A stretch of DNA of 64,000 bases from CAG-217 sp963638105 (GTDB lineage Bacteria > Bacillota > Clostridia > Oscillospirales > Acutalibacteraceae). The notes beneath the pieces were generated by a model. The model made no database searches, was not told where the DNA came from, and saw only the letters and a list, made by a program, of their open reading frames with translations. A program made the position numbers and the translations under genes. How positions within the stretch are numbered: position 1 is the stretch's first letter; the number at the start of each line of letters is the position of its first letter. This document shows positions 44,148-52,792 of the stretch, piece after piece. Location of the stretch: assembly GCA_963638105.1 (NCBI GenBank), contig CAVHPP010000006.1, positions 1 to 64,000 on the forward strand, in the 5' to 3' direction.

Positions 44148-44210
44148 TTGACAACAGACATCATACAGGATATAATGTGAATTGTTAAGAAACCACAGCG
44201 ACATCATACA
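44148..44210 (+). promoter_or_regulatory. ilvC promoter with a repeated 11-mer
   Basis: Perfect consensus TTGACA at 44148-44153 and TATAAT at 44171-44176, 17-bp spacer. The 11-mer GACATCATACA occurs twice: 44157-44167, between the hexamers, and 44200-44210, in the leader; the two are 43 bp apart, about four turns. These are candidate operators. Confidence 0.7.
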
Positions 44211-44254
44211 ACGCTGCGACTTCAATTAAACTTATTTATTAGGAGGAAATTACA

Positions 44255-45271
44255 ATGGCAGAAGCAAGACTTTTCCATCAAGAAGATTGTAATCTGGATT
44301 ACCTGAAGGGCAAGACCGTTGCCGTGATCGGCTTTGGTTCTCAGGGTCACGCCCATGCGCTGAACTTGAAAGAGAGCGGTGTGGACGTAGTTGTTGGTCT
44401 GTACGAGGGCTCCAAGTCCTGGCAGCATGCAGAGAGCGTTGGCCTGAAGGTTATGACCACCGCTGAGGCTGCAAAGGCCGCTGACATTATCATGATCCTG
44501 ACCCCGGATGAGAAGCAGGCTTCCATCTATAAGAAGGACATTGAACCGAACCTGACCGCCGGCAAGGCTTTGGTTTTCGCCCACGGCTTCAACATTCACT
44601 TTAAGCAGATCGTGCCCCCCAGCGATGTAGATGTATTTATGATCGCTCCCAAGGCTCCGGGCCACACCGTTCGCTCCGAGTACAAAGAGGGCAAGGGTAC
44701 ACCCTGCCTGGTAGCTGTGTATCAGGATGCTACCGGTCACTGTGAGGATGTTGCTCTGGCTTACGGCGCCGGTATCGGCGGTGCTCGTGCCGGTATCCTG
44801 GAGACTACCTTTAAGTGCGAGACCGAGACTGATCTGTTCGGTGAGCAGGCTGTGCTGTGCGGCGGCGTAACCGCTCTGATGAAAGCCGGTTTTGAGACCC
44901 TGGTTGAGGCCGGTTATGACCCGAGAAACGCTTATTTTGAGTGCATTCATGAGATGAAGCTGATCGTTGACCTGATCTACAACGGCGGCTTTGCCAAGAT
45001 GCGTTACTCCATCTCCAACACCGCTGAATTCGGCGATTACGAGACCGGTAAGCGTCTAATCACCGATGAGACCAAGAAGGAAATGAAGAAGGTTCTGGAA
45101 GAGATCCAGGACGGCACCTTCGCTTCCAAGTTCATCACCGAGAGCAACAACGGTTGGGCACACTTCAAGGCTAAGAGAGAGATGGAAGCAAACCATCAGC
45201 TGGAGAAAGTCGGCGCCGAGATCCGTAAGCTGTACTCTTGGAACGGCGAGGACAAGTACGCAGAGAAATAA
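44255..45271 (+). CDS. ilvC: Ketol-acid reductoisomerase (class I)
   Basis: The 338-residue protein has the nucleotide-binding GFGSQGHAHALNL (residues 24-36), the catalytic region with APKAPGHTVRSEY and C-terminal helical knot. It reduces and rearranges acetolactate in valine and leucine synthesis. The cofactor loop is GLYEGSKSW, with Tyr-Glu where many class I enzymes have Arg-Lys or similar, so cofactor preference is uncertain. No ilvB, ilvN or ilvD lies nearby. Confidence 0.95.
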   Translation: MAEARLFHQEDCNLDYLKGKTVAVIGFGSQGHAHALNLKESGVDVVVGLYEGSKSWQHAESVGLKVMTTAEAAKAADIIMILTPDEKQASIYKKDIEPNLTAGKALVFAHGFNIHFKQIVPPSDVDVFMIAPKAPGHTVRSEYKEGKGTPCLVAVYQDATGHCEDVALAYGAGIGGARAGILETTFKCETETDLFGEQAVLCGGVTALMKAGFETLVEAGYDPRNAYFECIHEMKLIVDLIYNGGFAKMRYSISNTAEFGDYETGKRLITDETKKEMKKVLEEIQDGTFASKFITESNNGWAHFKAKREMEANHQLEKVGAEIRKLYSWNGEDKYAEK

Positions 45272-45299
45272 TCCCTGTTTGCTTCATAAATATCAAACG

Positions 45300-45334
45300 A
45301 ACAGCCATCACCTTTACGGTGATGGCTGTTTTTT
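45300..45334. terminator. Terminator after ilvC
   Basis: A 13-bp stem AACAGCCATCACC with its complement and a T-run of six. Confidence 0.85.
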
Positions 45335-45351
45335 GCGTGTGTTCGTTATGC

Positions 45352-45939
45352 TTATCGCCCAACCGGCACGGCGATCAGACCGTCCCGATTGCAGTAGAGG
45401 TAGATCTTGCCCCGTTCCCGGCGGAAGAAGTGGGCTATGGCGTCCTGCTCCGGGTACAGCTTTACCAGTTCTACCCGGTCTGCGGTCTGGTATGCTATCC
45501 AGGAGATGTAGTGCCCCTTGTCCATGGGGTGCTGCACGGTGACGGTGTATTCGTCACCGTCTGTTTGTACCCGGCAGATCCCGGCCTTGTCCGGCTCCGG
45601 CTCCAGGGGTGGCAGCAGAATGCCGCAGCAGCTGATCACGCTCTCACCGGCAGCAAAGTGCACATTGCCGCACACCGGGCAAACATAGAACTTGACCCGG
45701 TGCATATTGCCGCTGCGGTTGCGATTGGCTACCGGCGCCCCTTGCATCAGTTCGATCACAGATACCTCCAGCGCCGCCGTCAGCGGCTCCAGCAGGGTAA
45801 TGTCCGGCAGTCCTTTGCCGGTCTCCCATTTGGATATGGTCTTTGCACTCAGGTGCAGTTGGTCCGCCAGCTGCTGCCGGGTGCAATTTTTTTGCTCTCG
45901 CAGGGCCTTGATCACAGCCCCGGTCACATAGGTGTTCAT
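45352..45939 (-). CDS. XRE-family regulator fused to a desulfoferrodoxin-like domain
   Basis: The 195-residue protein has a Cro/CI-type helix-turn-helix at residues 7-62 (LREQKNCTRQQLADQLHLSA, KTISKWETGKGLPD) and a C-terminal part that follows desulfoferrodoxin. FYVCPVCGN and CC at 104-105 would form the Cys4 iron site; QHPM (His137), GHYISW (His143) and YCN (Cys183) match the catalytic iron site. The last His of that site is Asp186 and one more His is missing, so superoxide reductase activity is doubtful. A redox- or metal-sensing repressor is inferred. The start follows AGGAGGCG. Confidence 0.78.
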   Translation of the reverse strand: MNTYVTGAVIKALREQKNCTRQQLADQLHLSAKTISKWETGKGLPDITLLEPLTAALEVSVIELMQGAPVANRNRSGNMHRVKFYVCPVCGNVHFAAGESVISCCGILLPPLEPEPDKAGICRVQTDGDEYTVTVQHPMDKGHYISWIAYQTADRVELVKLYPEQDAIAHFFRRERGKIYLYCNRDGLIAVPVGR

Positions 45940-46038
45940 TTCATCGCCTCCTGTGCCCATATTGTACCCCACAGCCCCCCGCCGCGCAACCTGCGCAGCG
46001 TAGAGTTTAGAAAAGCCAATAAAGCTCGCAGTCAACGG

Positions 46039-47181
46039 CTATTGACGGCTTTTGCAGACATCTTGAATAAACGCGCCCATTTCGTCCAGCAGGTCCTCGG
46101 CTTGGGGAAAGACACCCATAGCGTTTAAGTAGCCGTGACCCATGCCGTTATACATGACCAGGCGAGTGGGCACGCCGGCATCGTGCAGCTTGTGGGCCCA
46201 AGCCACCGTGTCGTTGCGCAGGTAGTCCAGTGCACCTACGGAGAGAAAAGTGGGCGGGTTCCCGGCCGGGTCGGAGGTGTAGGGATTGCACAGATCGTCC
46301 GGTTTCGGAATACCTAAAAAGGACTTGCCGGAGCGAGAGAGCAGCTCCATTTGCCGCACCAGTCCCATTGCCAGCTTTTGTTGTCCCGGCGCCGGGTGGT
46401 AGTCTGTTTCTTTTGGGTGATAGTAGCGGTCCGTGGTGCCAAACAGGTTCAGGGTGGGGTAGAGCAGCAGCTGTCCCCGCACCCGGTGGGTGCCTTTGTA
46501 GCGGGTGGCGCAGCCTTGGGTCAGGTTGCCGCCGGCGCTGTCGCCCACCACAAAAACGGCCTCCGGGTCAATGTGCAGCTCCCGAGCACCGTCGCCGCTC
46601 AGCCATTCCAGTACCCGGCAGCAGTCGTCGTACAGCGTGGGGTATGGGTGCTCCGGCAGCAGTCGGTAATCCACCGCCACCACGGGCATACGGAACTTCT
46701 CCACAAACAGCTTCCACCCTTCGTCGTAGGGGCGCAGAGTGCCGCCTACAAAGGCGCCGCCGTGGATAAAAAACAGGCAGGGGCTGCCCGGCGCGCACCG
46801 GGAACTGCTGTAAATACGAATGGGAATGAGATAACCGTCCGCCGCCGGTACGGTGCTGTCCCGCACTTCAATGTGCGTCTGCACGCATTTGGCGTAGGAA
46901 ACACGGTCGCACCCGGCACGGAATCCGGCCAAGATCTTTGGCGTGACCGGAATTTTGACTCGGTCCAGAATGAAATTTGGCACCAGCCGCGTGGACCGCG
47001 CCATTTTGCCCATGGGTCCGCCCAGCAGCCGCGGATCAATCCCATTTGGCGAACCGGCGTCCGGTGCATATTTGGTAATGTAGGGCAGATCGCCGTCCAT
47101 CTGCACCGCCGCCGTTGCCTTTAGTTGTTGTAAAAATTCCTCCGTGTACCACTTGTGATCCCATTGCTTTTTCGGTTTCAT
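46039..47181 (-). CDS. Alpha/beta hydrolase, HSL-family esterase
   Basis: The 380-residue protein has FFIHGGAFVGG, VVAVDYRLLPEHPYP and VVGDSAGGN with the catalytic Ser, and HGYLNAMG with the His near the end. It is long for the family owing to an N-terminal extension. Its substrate is unknown. It is monocistronic. Confidence 0.87.
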   Translation of the reverse strand: MKPKKQWDHKWYTEEFLQQLKATAAVQMDGDLPYITKYAPDAGSPNGIDPRLLGGPMGKMARSTRLVPNFILDRVKIPVTPKILAGFRAGCDRVSYAKCVQTHIEVRDSTVPAADGYLIPIRIYSSSRCAPGSPCLFFIHGGAFVGGTLRPYDEGWKLFVEKFRMPVVAVDYRLLPEHPYPTLYDDCCRVLEWLSGDGARELHIDPEAVFVVGDSAGGNLTQGCATRYKGTHRVRGQLLLYPTLNLFGTTDRYYHPKETDYHPAPGQQKLAMGLVRQMELLSRSGKSFLGIPKPDDLCNPYTSDPAGNPPTFLSVGALDYLRNDTVAWAHKLHDAGVPTRLVMYNGMGHGYLNAMGVFPQAEDLLDEMGAFIQDVCKSRQ

Positions 47182-47284
47182 TCCCGTACCCCCGTCTATT
47201 GATCGCTTTCTGTTCTCATCATACCAAAACCCTTGCCAAATTGCAAATACCGCTGTTCTCGACTTTTGGCAGCGTTGCTACAAA

Positions 47285-47313
47285 TTGACAGGATTGGCAG
47301 GATGGAGTATAAT
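47285..47313 (+). promoter_or_regulatory. Consensus promoter of a hydrolase gene
   Basis: Perfect TTGACA at 47285-47290, perfect TATAAT at 47308-47313, 17-bp spacer. Confidence 0.75.
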
Positions 47314-47341
47314 GCGGATAGACATTTTAGGGGGAATGAGT

Positions 47342-48502
47342 ATGAAAACGAAGCAAAAGGCTGTGCAGGCGCAGGCCGGTGCGGCGAAGGGGAAAAAGAG
47401 CAGAAAGAAGGTATGGGCTGTGGTGATCGGCGTGTTGTTGGCGGTGATTGTGGTGGCTATTGCGTTTATTGAACTGAGCACTTTGCCCCGCAAGGACACG
47501 GCGGACGATGTGATTTACATTGGCGGTATGGTTACCTCAGACACCGTGGAGTACGCCGACGGCAGCGGCAAGGGACTGCTGCGCAACCCGGTGGTGAAGA
47601 TTATGCAGATGGTGTGGCGCTACTGCGATGGGGGCGACAAAGCCAAGCACGCCGCCCAGGATCCGCCTACGGTGACGGAAGTGAACGACCTGGCCTATAT
47701 AGAGGACGGCAATCTGTACCACACATTAGATGTGCTGTACCCGACGGATACACAGCCCGGTGCTAAGCTGCCGGTGATCATTGACATTCACGGCGGCGGC
47801 TGGATGTATGCGGAAAAGGGGCTGAACCACCACTACTGCGCCGCCCTGGCGGATCGGGGTTATGTGGTTTTTAATATCAACTACCGGCTGGTGCCGGATG
47901 TGACGGTGAACGAGCAGTTGCAGGATGTGGCCCGGGTGCTGCGCTGGATTCGTGACCACGGCAGCGAATATCCTTGCGATATGCGGAATATTATGCTTAC
48001 CGGCGACTCTGCCGGCGGGCAGTTGGCGGCATACAGCGCGGTATTGATGCAAAGTGCCCAGCTGCGCAAAACCTTTGACACAGTGGATCCGCAAATGGAG
48101 CTGACGGCGCTACTGCTTACCTCGCCGGTGGCCTTTATGCGGGACGGCGGGCTGTTCAGCCTGTACACCAAGCCCATGTGGGGCACGGATTACAAAGACA
48201 AAGCCACTTATCCGTACATGGATTTTGACCAAATCATTGACTACGCCCAGGCGCTGCCGCCTACTTACTTGATCACCAGCAGCGGCGACTCCCTGGCCAA
48301 CAAACAGACCCACCGGTTGTACGAAGTGCTGCAAGCCCATGGGGTGCAGGCAGAGATCAAGGACTACGCTAAGGCGGCGTATAACCAGTCGCTGCCCCAT
48401 GTGTTCAGCGTGTTGCAGCCCTTTGAACCGGCAGGCACGGCGGCTATTGACAAGGCGCTTGCTTTTTATCAACAGGCCATGACCGCCAAAGCGGCGCAAT
48501 AA
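47342..48502 (+). CDS. Membrane-anchored alpha/beta hydrolase
   Basis: The 386-residue protein has an N-terminal lysine-rich end, a transmembrane segment (WAVVIGVLLAVIVVAIAFI) and an extracellular lipase/esterase domain with DIHGGGWMYAEK, TGDSAGGQLAAY (Ser nucleophile) and a final LPHVFSVLQ. ATG at 47342 is preferred to ATG at 47336 for its spacing from AGGGGGA. The strong promoter suggests good expression. Acting on a surface ester is inference. Confidence 0.8.
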   Translation: MKTKQKAVQAQAGAAKGKKSRKKVWAVVIGVLLAVIVVAIAFIELSTLPRKDTADDVIYIGGMVTSDTVEYADGSGKGLLRNPVVKIMQMVWRYCDGGDKAKHAAQDPPTVTEVNDLAYIEDGNLYHTLDVLYPTDTQPGAKLPVIIDIHGGGWMYAEKGLNHHYCAALADRGYVVFNINYRLVPDVTVNEQLQDVARVLRWIRDHGSEYPCDMRNIMLTGDSAGGQLAAYSAVLMQSAQLRKTFDTVDPQMELTALLLTSPVAFMRDGGLFSLYTKPMWGTDYKDKATYPYMDFDQIIDYAQALPPTYLITSSGDSLANKQTHRLYEVLQAHGVQAEIKDYAKAAYNQSLPHVFSVLQPFEPAGTAAIDKALAFYQQAMTAKAAQ

Positions 48503-48508
48503 CAGGAT

Positions 48509-48555
48509 AAAAACTGCACCTGTGTATCACTGGGTACACAGGTGCAGTTTTTGCT
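48509..48555 (+). terminator. Very strong terminator
   Basis: A perfect 18-bp stem, 48509-48526 with 48535-48552, around TCACTGGG, with T-run. Confidence 0.9.
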
Positions 48556-48638
48556 TTTATGCAGCACGCGGCGCTTCCCTTTGCGCGACAAAAGCGGCAG
48601 ATTGCTTTTTATGCGACAAAAGAGCCGCAAAGGGTCGG

Positions 48639-48667
48639 TTGCCTTTTGGTTGTCGGTTCGGTATAAT
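48639..48667 (+). promoter_or_regulatory. Promoter of the amidohydrolase gene
   Basis: TTGCCT at 48639-48644 and TATAAT at 48662-48667, 17-bp spacer. Confidence 0.65.
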
Positions 48668-48698
48668 GAGAGTATCAAAACAAATGAGGGGGAGCCTT

Positions 48699-49979
48699 AT
48701 GCGAACGGTATTTCAAAATTGTACGCTGCTGGACGGTACGGAGCAAATGACGCCCCGCCCCGGCACAGATGTGGCAATAGAAAATGGCAAAATTACACAG
48801 ATTGGTAAGATCACACCCACCAAGGGGGATCGGGTGGTGGATCTGACCGGCAAGTATTTAATGCCCGGTCTGATCAATCTACATGTGCACTTGCCAGCGG
48901 GGGGTAAACCCCAGAACAAGCCTATGAACACCAATCGGCTAACCAAAATCGCCTTGTCCTCCGGTTTGTCCCGGGCGCTGGTGCTGCGCATGTGCCACGC
49001 CTATGCCATGCAGGGTCTGCTGTCCGGCGTGACCACGGTGCGCGCGGTGGGCGGTCTGGATGATTTGGACACCCGGCTGCGGGATCGGATCAACGCCGGC
49101 AAGCTGGACGGTCCGCGAATCTTAGCAGCCGACTATGCCATCGGTGTGCCCCACGGCCATATGGTAGGCTCCGTGACTCACCCGGCAGAGACGGTGGAGG
49201 ACGCCGTGCGTATGGTGGACCAGCTTCACGGTCAAAATGTGGATCTGATTAAGCTGATGATCACCGGCGGCGTGATGGACGCCAAGGTGAAAGGCGAGCC
49301 GGGTCGACTGATGATGCAGGCGGATATGATCAAGGCTTGCTGCGATCGCGCCCACAGCTATGGTCTGAAGGTGGCTGCCCATGTGCAAAGCCCGGAGGGG
49401 ATACGCACAGCGGTGCTCAATGGCGTGGACTCTATTGAGCATGGCTCCACTTTGTCAGAGACGGAGCTGGCTGCCTTCCATAAAAGCGGCGCGGTGTTGG
49501 TGTGTACCCTGTCTCCGGCGCTGCCCATGGCCAAGTTCCAAAGAGAGACTTTGGGCATTACCGAGGCGGTGCAGTACAATTCCAACTTGGTGTATAACAA
49601 TATGATCCTGGGCGCCAGGGCGGCGCTGGCGGACGGCGTACCTGTGGGTCTGGGGACGGACACCGGCTGTCCGTACACCACCCATTACAATATGTGGCGG
49701 GAGCTGCATTATTTTGAAAAGAGCGTAGGGGTTACCCCGGCTTTTGCCCTGTATACGGCCACACTGAATAATGCCCGCATTTTGGGCCTTGGCGATGTGA
49801 CCGGCAGCGTGGAAGTGGGCAAGTGCGCCGACTTGCTCATCGCAAGCAGCGACCCGCTGGCAGACTTCCGTGCCCTGGAGCAGCCATATATGGTGGTGGC
49901 TCGCGGCAAGGTTTACGACCATCCGCAAATCAAAAAATACCCTGCCTGCGATGCGGAACTGGACAAGTATTATGATTGA
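48699..49979 (+). CDS. Amidohydrolase, imidazolonepropionase/prolidase-like
   Basis: The 426-residue protein has the amidohydrolase metal motifs in order: LINLHVHLP (HxH), IKLMITGG (Lys), AAHVQSPE, IEHGS and GLGTDTGCP (Asp). The barrel is flanked by the small beta domain (LYDGTEQ..ENGKITQIGK). Substrate may be a dipeptide or cyclic amide. AGGGGGAG is five bases before the ATG; the long in-frame upstream extension is excluded by the promoter at 48639-48667. Confidence 0.87.
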   Translation: MRTVFQNCTLLDGTEQMTPRPGTDVAIENGKITQIGKITPTKGDRVVDLTGKYLMPGLINLHVHLPAGGKPQNKPMNTNRLTKIALSSGLSRALVLRMCHAYAMQGLLSGVTTVRAVGGLDDLDTRLRDRINAGKLDGPRILAADYAIGVPHGHMVGSVTHPAETVEDAVRMVDQLHGQNVDLIKLMITGGVMDAKVKGEPGRLMMQADMIKACCDRAHSYGLKVAAHVQSPEGIRTAVLNGVDSIEHGSTLSETELAAFHKSGAVLVCTLSPALPMAKFQRETLGITEAVQYNSNLVYNNMILGARAALADGVPVGLGTDTGCPYTTHYNMWRELHYFEKSVGVTPAFALYTATLNNARILGLGDVTGSVEVGKCADLLIASSDPLADFRALEQPYMVVARGKVYDHPQIKKYPACDAELDKYYD

Positions 49980-50014
49980 TACACCTAATATGTGCAAACC
50001 GCTTTACAAATGAG

Positions 50015-50044
50015 AAAGCGCCACCCTTCCGGGTGGCGCTTTTT
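50015..50044 (+). terminator. Terminator after the amidohydrolase gene
   Basis: Stem AGCGCCACCC / GGGTGGCGCT, loop TTCC, then TTTTT. Confidence 0.85.
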
Positions 50045-50218
50045 ACTTGCTGGAAATGATTTGTTTCTTTCAATGAAAATTTTATATCAGCCATTTGTCT
50101 TTTCATATTCTGCATTAGTGACAGGGGATAAAGAAAAAACAGAGAGATGCATAGCAAGCAATTTAAGAAGAGCATTCTGAATTCTGTTGTTTTGCGGTGG
50201 TTGATTGGAAAATTGCGA

Positions 50219-50986
50219 TTATCGGTCTGCCGGCCGATAGGGCGGGCAGGTGTAGATCCGGCGGGTGCGGCTCTTTTTGCCGTAGGCGATGGCTGCCTTG
50301 GGGCAATAGCTGATGCAGGCCATACAGTGGGTGCACCGGCCGTTCCACCGGGGCTTGCCGTCTTGCAGTTCAATGTTGTTCATGGGGCACAGGGTGGCAC
50401 ATTTGCCGCAGCCGATGCAGTTGTTGTCCACCGTAAACGCTCGGTCGTGGACGCAGGTGGCGTAAAAAATCGGGTTGACGATATAGGTCATAAACTTGCC
50501 AAACACCGTGGGTTTCGGTTCCGTTACCGGGCAGCCGCTTTCTATGGCAGCAGCGGTCTGCTCCAGCGCGGGCACCGCAGCGGCAAGAAGATCGTTCACT
50601 TCTTCCGCCGAGTTGGGGGTAGAAAACAGGGCAATGTAATTTTCCGGCATAACGATCTCTGCCGTACCCATATATTCCAGCCCCAGTTGGGTGCATAGCT
50701 TCCGGTTTGTCTCCGGGGCGTTGTGTATTTCACCGCCGCAGGTCATCACAAAGTATGCCTGTCTGCTGCCAGAAAAGTGACAGCGGGTCAGAAAATCCGC
50801 AAAAATATGGGGGATCTGCCAGGCATAGGTGGGGCAAACAAATACCCATGGAGTTACGGAATGGAACCGGGGTGTGGTGCCGCCTTGCATAAAGGGGGTG
50901 CAGTCCCGAACCGTGTCGTTCAGCCGGTGTCCCAGCCGTTCCGCCGCATAGCGGCTGTTGCCGGTGCCGGTGTAGTACAAGATCAT
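50219..50986 (-). CDS. EFR1-type flavodoxin-like ferredoxin protein
   Basis: The 255-residue protein has an N-terminal flavodoxin-like domain (MILYYTGTGNSRYAA, then VCPTYAWQIPHIF) and two C-terminal [4Fe-4S] motifs, CIGCGKCATLCPMNN and CTHCMACISYCPKAAI. It is probably an FMN/iron-sulfur electron carrier in the cytoplasm. It lies 25 bp after hypE and may be the last gene of the hydrogenase operon. AAAGGAG is well placed. Confidence 0.82.
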   Translation of the reverse strand: MILYYTGTGNSRYAAERLGHRLNDTVRDCTPFMQGGTTPRFHSVTPWVFVCPTYAWQIPHIFADFLTRCHFSGSRQAYFVMTCGGEIHNAPETNRKLCTQLGLEYMGTAEIVMPENYIALFSTPNSAEEVNDLLAAAVPALEQTAAAIESGCPVTEPKPTVFGKFMTYIVNPIFYATCVHDRAFTVDNNCIGCGKCATLCPMNNIELQDGKPRWNGRCTHCMACISYCPKAAIAYGKKSRTRRIYTCPPYRPADR

Positions 50987-51011
50987 AAAAAGCTCCTTTA
51001 ATAAATCAAAA

Positions 51012-51992
51012 TCAGCAAATTCTGGGCAAACCTTCGCCGTACAGCACGCTGACCCGGCGCTTGCCGCCAATGGGAGTGAGTGCCACAACGCCCTCCCCGT
51101 TTGTTACTGTGCCGATGACGGCCGCCTCTGCGCCGTAGCGGCTGGCGCGCAGCAGCTCCAACGCCCGGTCTGCCTGGTGGGCAGGTACGGCAGCCAGCAG
51201 CTTGCCCTCGTTGCCCATGTGCAGCAGTTCCAGTCCTAAGATATGGGCAAAGGCGCGCACGTCCTCGTGCACCGGGATCGCCGCTTCGTCGATCTCTATG
51301 CCGCAGTTCGCTGTCTCTGCCAGTTCGCACAGTACAGTGCCCAGGCCGCCCCGGGTAATGTCCCGCAGGGTGTGCACTTCAACGTCCCCTTGCAGCAGGG
51401 CGGCGACCATATCGCCCAAAGGGGCGCAGTCGGATTGAATGGTGTTGTCCATATCCATGCGGGCAGAGAGAATGGCTGCGTGGTGGTCGCCCATGGCGCC
51501 GCTGACCAGCAGGGTATCTCCCGGTTGTAATGCAGTGGCGGCAATGTGTGTGCCGCCGGGCAAAAAGCCAACGCCGGCGGTGTTGATATAAATATTGCCG
51601 CTGCCCTCCACCACCTTGGTGTCGCCGGCAACGATGGCCACACCGGCCTCGGCGGCAGTGGCTGCCATAGACCGGGCAATGCGGCTCAGGTCCTCGGTGG
51701 TGCACCCGGTCTCCAAAATAAAACCGGCGGTCAGGTACTTGGGGGTGGCGCCACGCATCAGCAGGTCATTGACGGTGCCGCACACCGCCAGGCGTCCAAT
51801 GTCGCCGCCGGGGAAAAACAAGGGCTGCACCACAAAACTGTCTGTGGTAACAGCCAGTTGCCCGCTGCCGGGCACCACGGCGCTGTCGTCCATTTGGCGC
51901 AGAATGGGATTGTCAAAAGCCTTGGCAAACACAGTGCGGATCAGTTCTCCGGTGGCCGCGCCGCCGCTGCCGTGGGCAAGGGTAATTTCCAT
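51012..51992 (-). CDS. hypE: Hydrogenase maturation factor HypE
   Basis: The 326-residue PurM-like ATPase starts ITLAHGSGGAATGELI and ends LPRIC, the conserved C-terminal Cys that is converted to thiocyanate. It makes the CN ligand for the [NiFe] site with HypF. It lies 11 bp after murI. Confidence 0.96.
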   Translation of the reverse strand: MEITLAHGSGGAATGELIRTVFAKAFDNPILRQMDDSAVVPGSGQLAVTTDSFVVQPLFFPGGDIGRLAVCGTVNDLLMRGATPKYLTAGFILETGCTTEDLSRIARSMAATAAEAGVAIVAGDTKVVEGSGNIYINTAGVGFLPGGTHIAATALQPGDTLLVSGAMGDHHAAILSARMDMDNTIQSDCAPLGDMVAALLQGDVEVHTLRDITRGGLGTVLCELAETANCGIEIDEAAIPVHEDVRAFAHILGLELLHMGNEGKLLAAVPAHQADRALELLRASRYGAEAAVIGTVTNGEGVVALTPIGGKRRVSVLYGEGLPRIC

Positions 51993-52003
51993 AACGGCTC
52001 CTT

Positions 52004-52786
52004 TTATTCTATGGGATACATCTTCTCTAAATGCGCCAGCACATTTTGAATAAATTGCAGCTGTGCCGGGTCGGTGATCGGCCGCCCGGAGGCAAAGTAG
52101 GTGACCCCCGGGGTGCTCGTGTGGGTAGCAGGCAGGTCAACCGTTCTGCGGATCAGCTGGCGCACGGTGCCGGCGTTGCCGTCTACAAAGTGCATTTGGG
52201 GCGGCAGCAAGGTGCGCAGCTCCTGCTTAAACAGATTAAAATGGGTGCATCCCAGCACAAAGGCGGCGTAATCTTCCAAGTTGAATTTGGCCAGTTGCTC
52301 GCTTAAATAAGCGTGTACCTGGGCGCCGGAGTAAATGCCTTTTTCTGCAAAGCGCACCAGTCCGGGCAGAGGCAGCAGATCCACCAAGTGGTGGCCGTCA
52401 TAGTGCTCTACCAAGCATTTCAGCTTGTTGCCCCGAATGGTGATGGGCGTGGCTGCTACCAGCACCCGGTGGGTATCGTCTTGATTCAGCGCCAGCTTGA
52501 CCGCCGGCTCCATGCCGATGATGGGCAGGGGGTAGCGATCCCGCAGGGTGGCTGCCGCCACGCTGGTGGCAGTGTTGCACGCCAGCACAATGGCGTCCGC
52601 TCCCCGGTCTATGAGAAAGCGCACCGCTTCATCTGTGTAAGTTATAATTTGTTCTCTGGTTTTTTCGCCATAAGGCACATGATCCTCATCGGCATAGTAT
52701 AAAAAATGGGCCTCCGGCAGCATACGCTTTGCCTGGTAGAGAACGGACAGGCCGCCGATACCGGAGTCAAAAATAGCAATGTTCAT
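52004..52786 (-). CDS. murI: Glutamate racemase
   Basis: The 260-residue protein has both catalytic cysteines, in VLACNTATS and LGCTHFNLF, and the N-terminal FDSGIGGLSV. It makes D-glutamate for peptidoglycan. It is embedded between hypD and hypE, six bases after hypD, with no own promoter seen, so it depends on the hydrogenase operon's transcript. Confidence 0.95.
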   Translation of the reverse strand: MNIAIFDSGIGGLSVLYQAKRMLPEAHFLYYADEDHVPYGEKTREQIITYTDEAVRFLIDRGADAIVLACNTATSVAAATLRDRYPLPIIGMEPAVKLALNQDDTHRVLVAATPITIRGNKLKCLVEHYDGHHLVDLLPLPGLVRFAEKGIYSGAQVHAYLSEQLAKFNLEDYAAFVLGCTHFNLFKQELRTLLPPQMHFVDGNAGTVRQLIRRTVDLPATHTSTPGVTYFASGRPITDPAQLQFIQNVLAHLEKMYPIE

Positions 52787-52792
52787 AATAGG

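Noticed and set aside
44177..44254. T-box leader ahead of ilvC
   Set aside because: The leader is about 70 nt, shorter than a T-box, and lacks a terminator and T-box sequence.
48522..48698. Long N-terminal extension of the amidohydrolase
   Set aside because: The frame runs through a strong terminator arm and the TTGCCT/TATAAT promoter; the ATG at 48699 has a good RBS.
50047..50218. A hidden gene between the amidohydrolase terminator and the EFR1 gene
   Set aside because: No reading frame with a RBS; only AT-rich sequence is seen.
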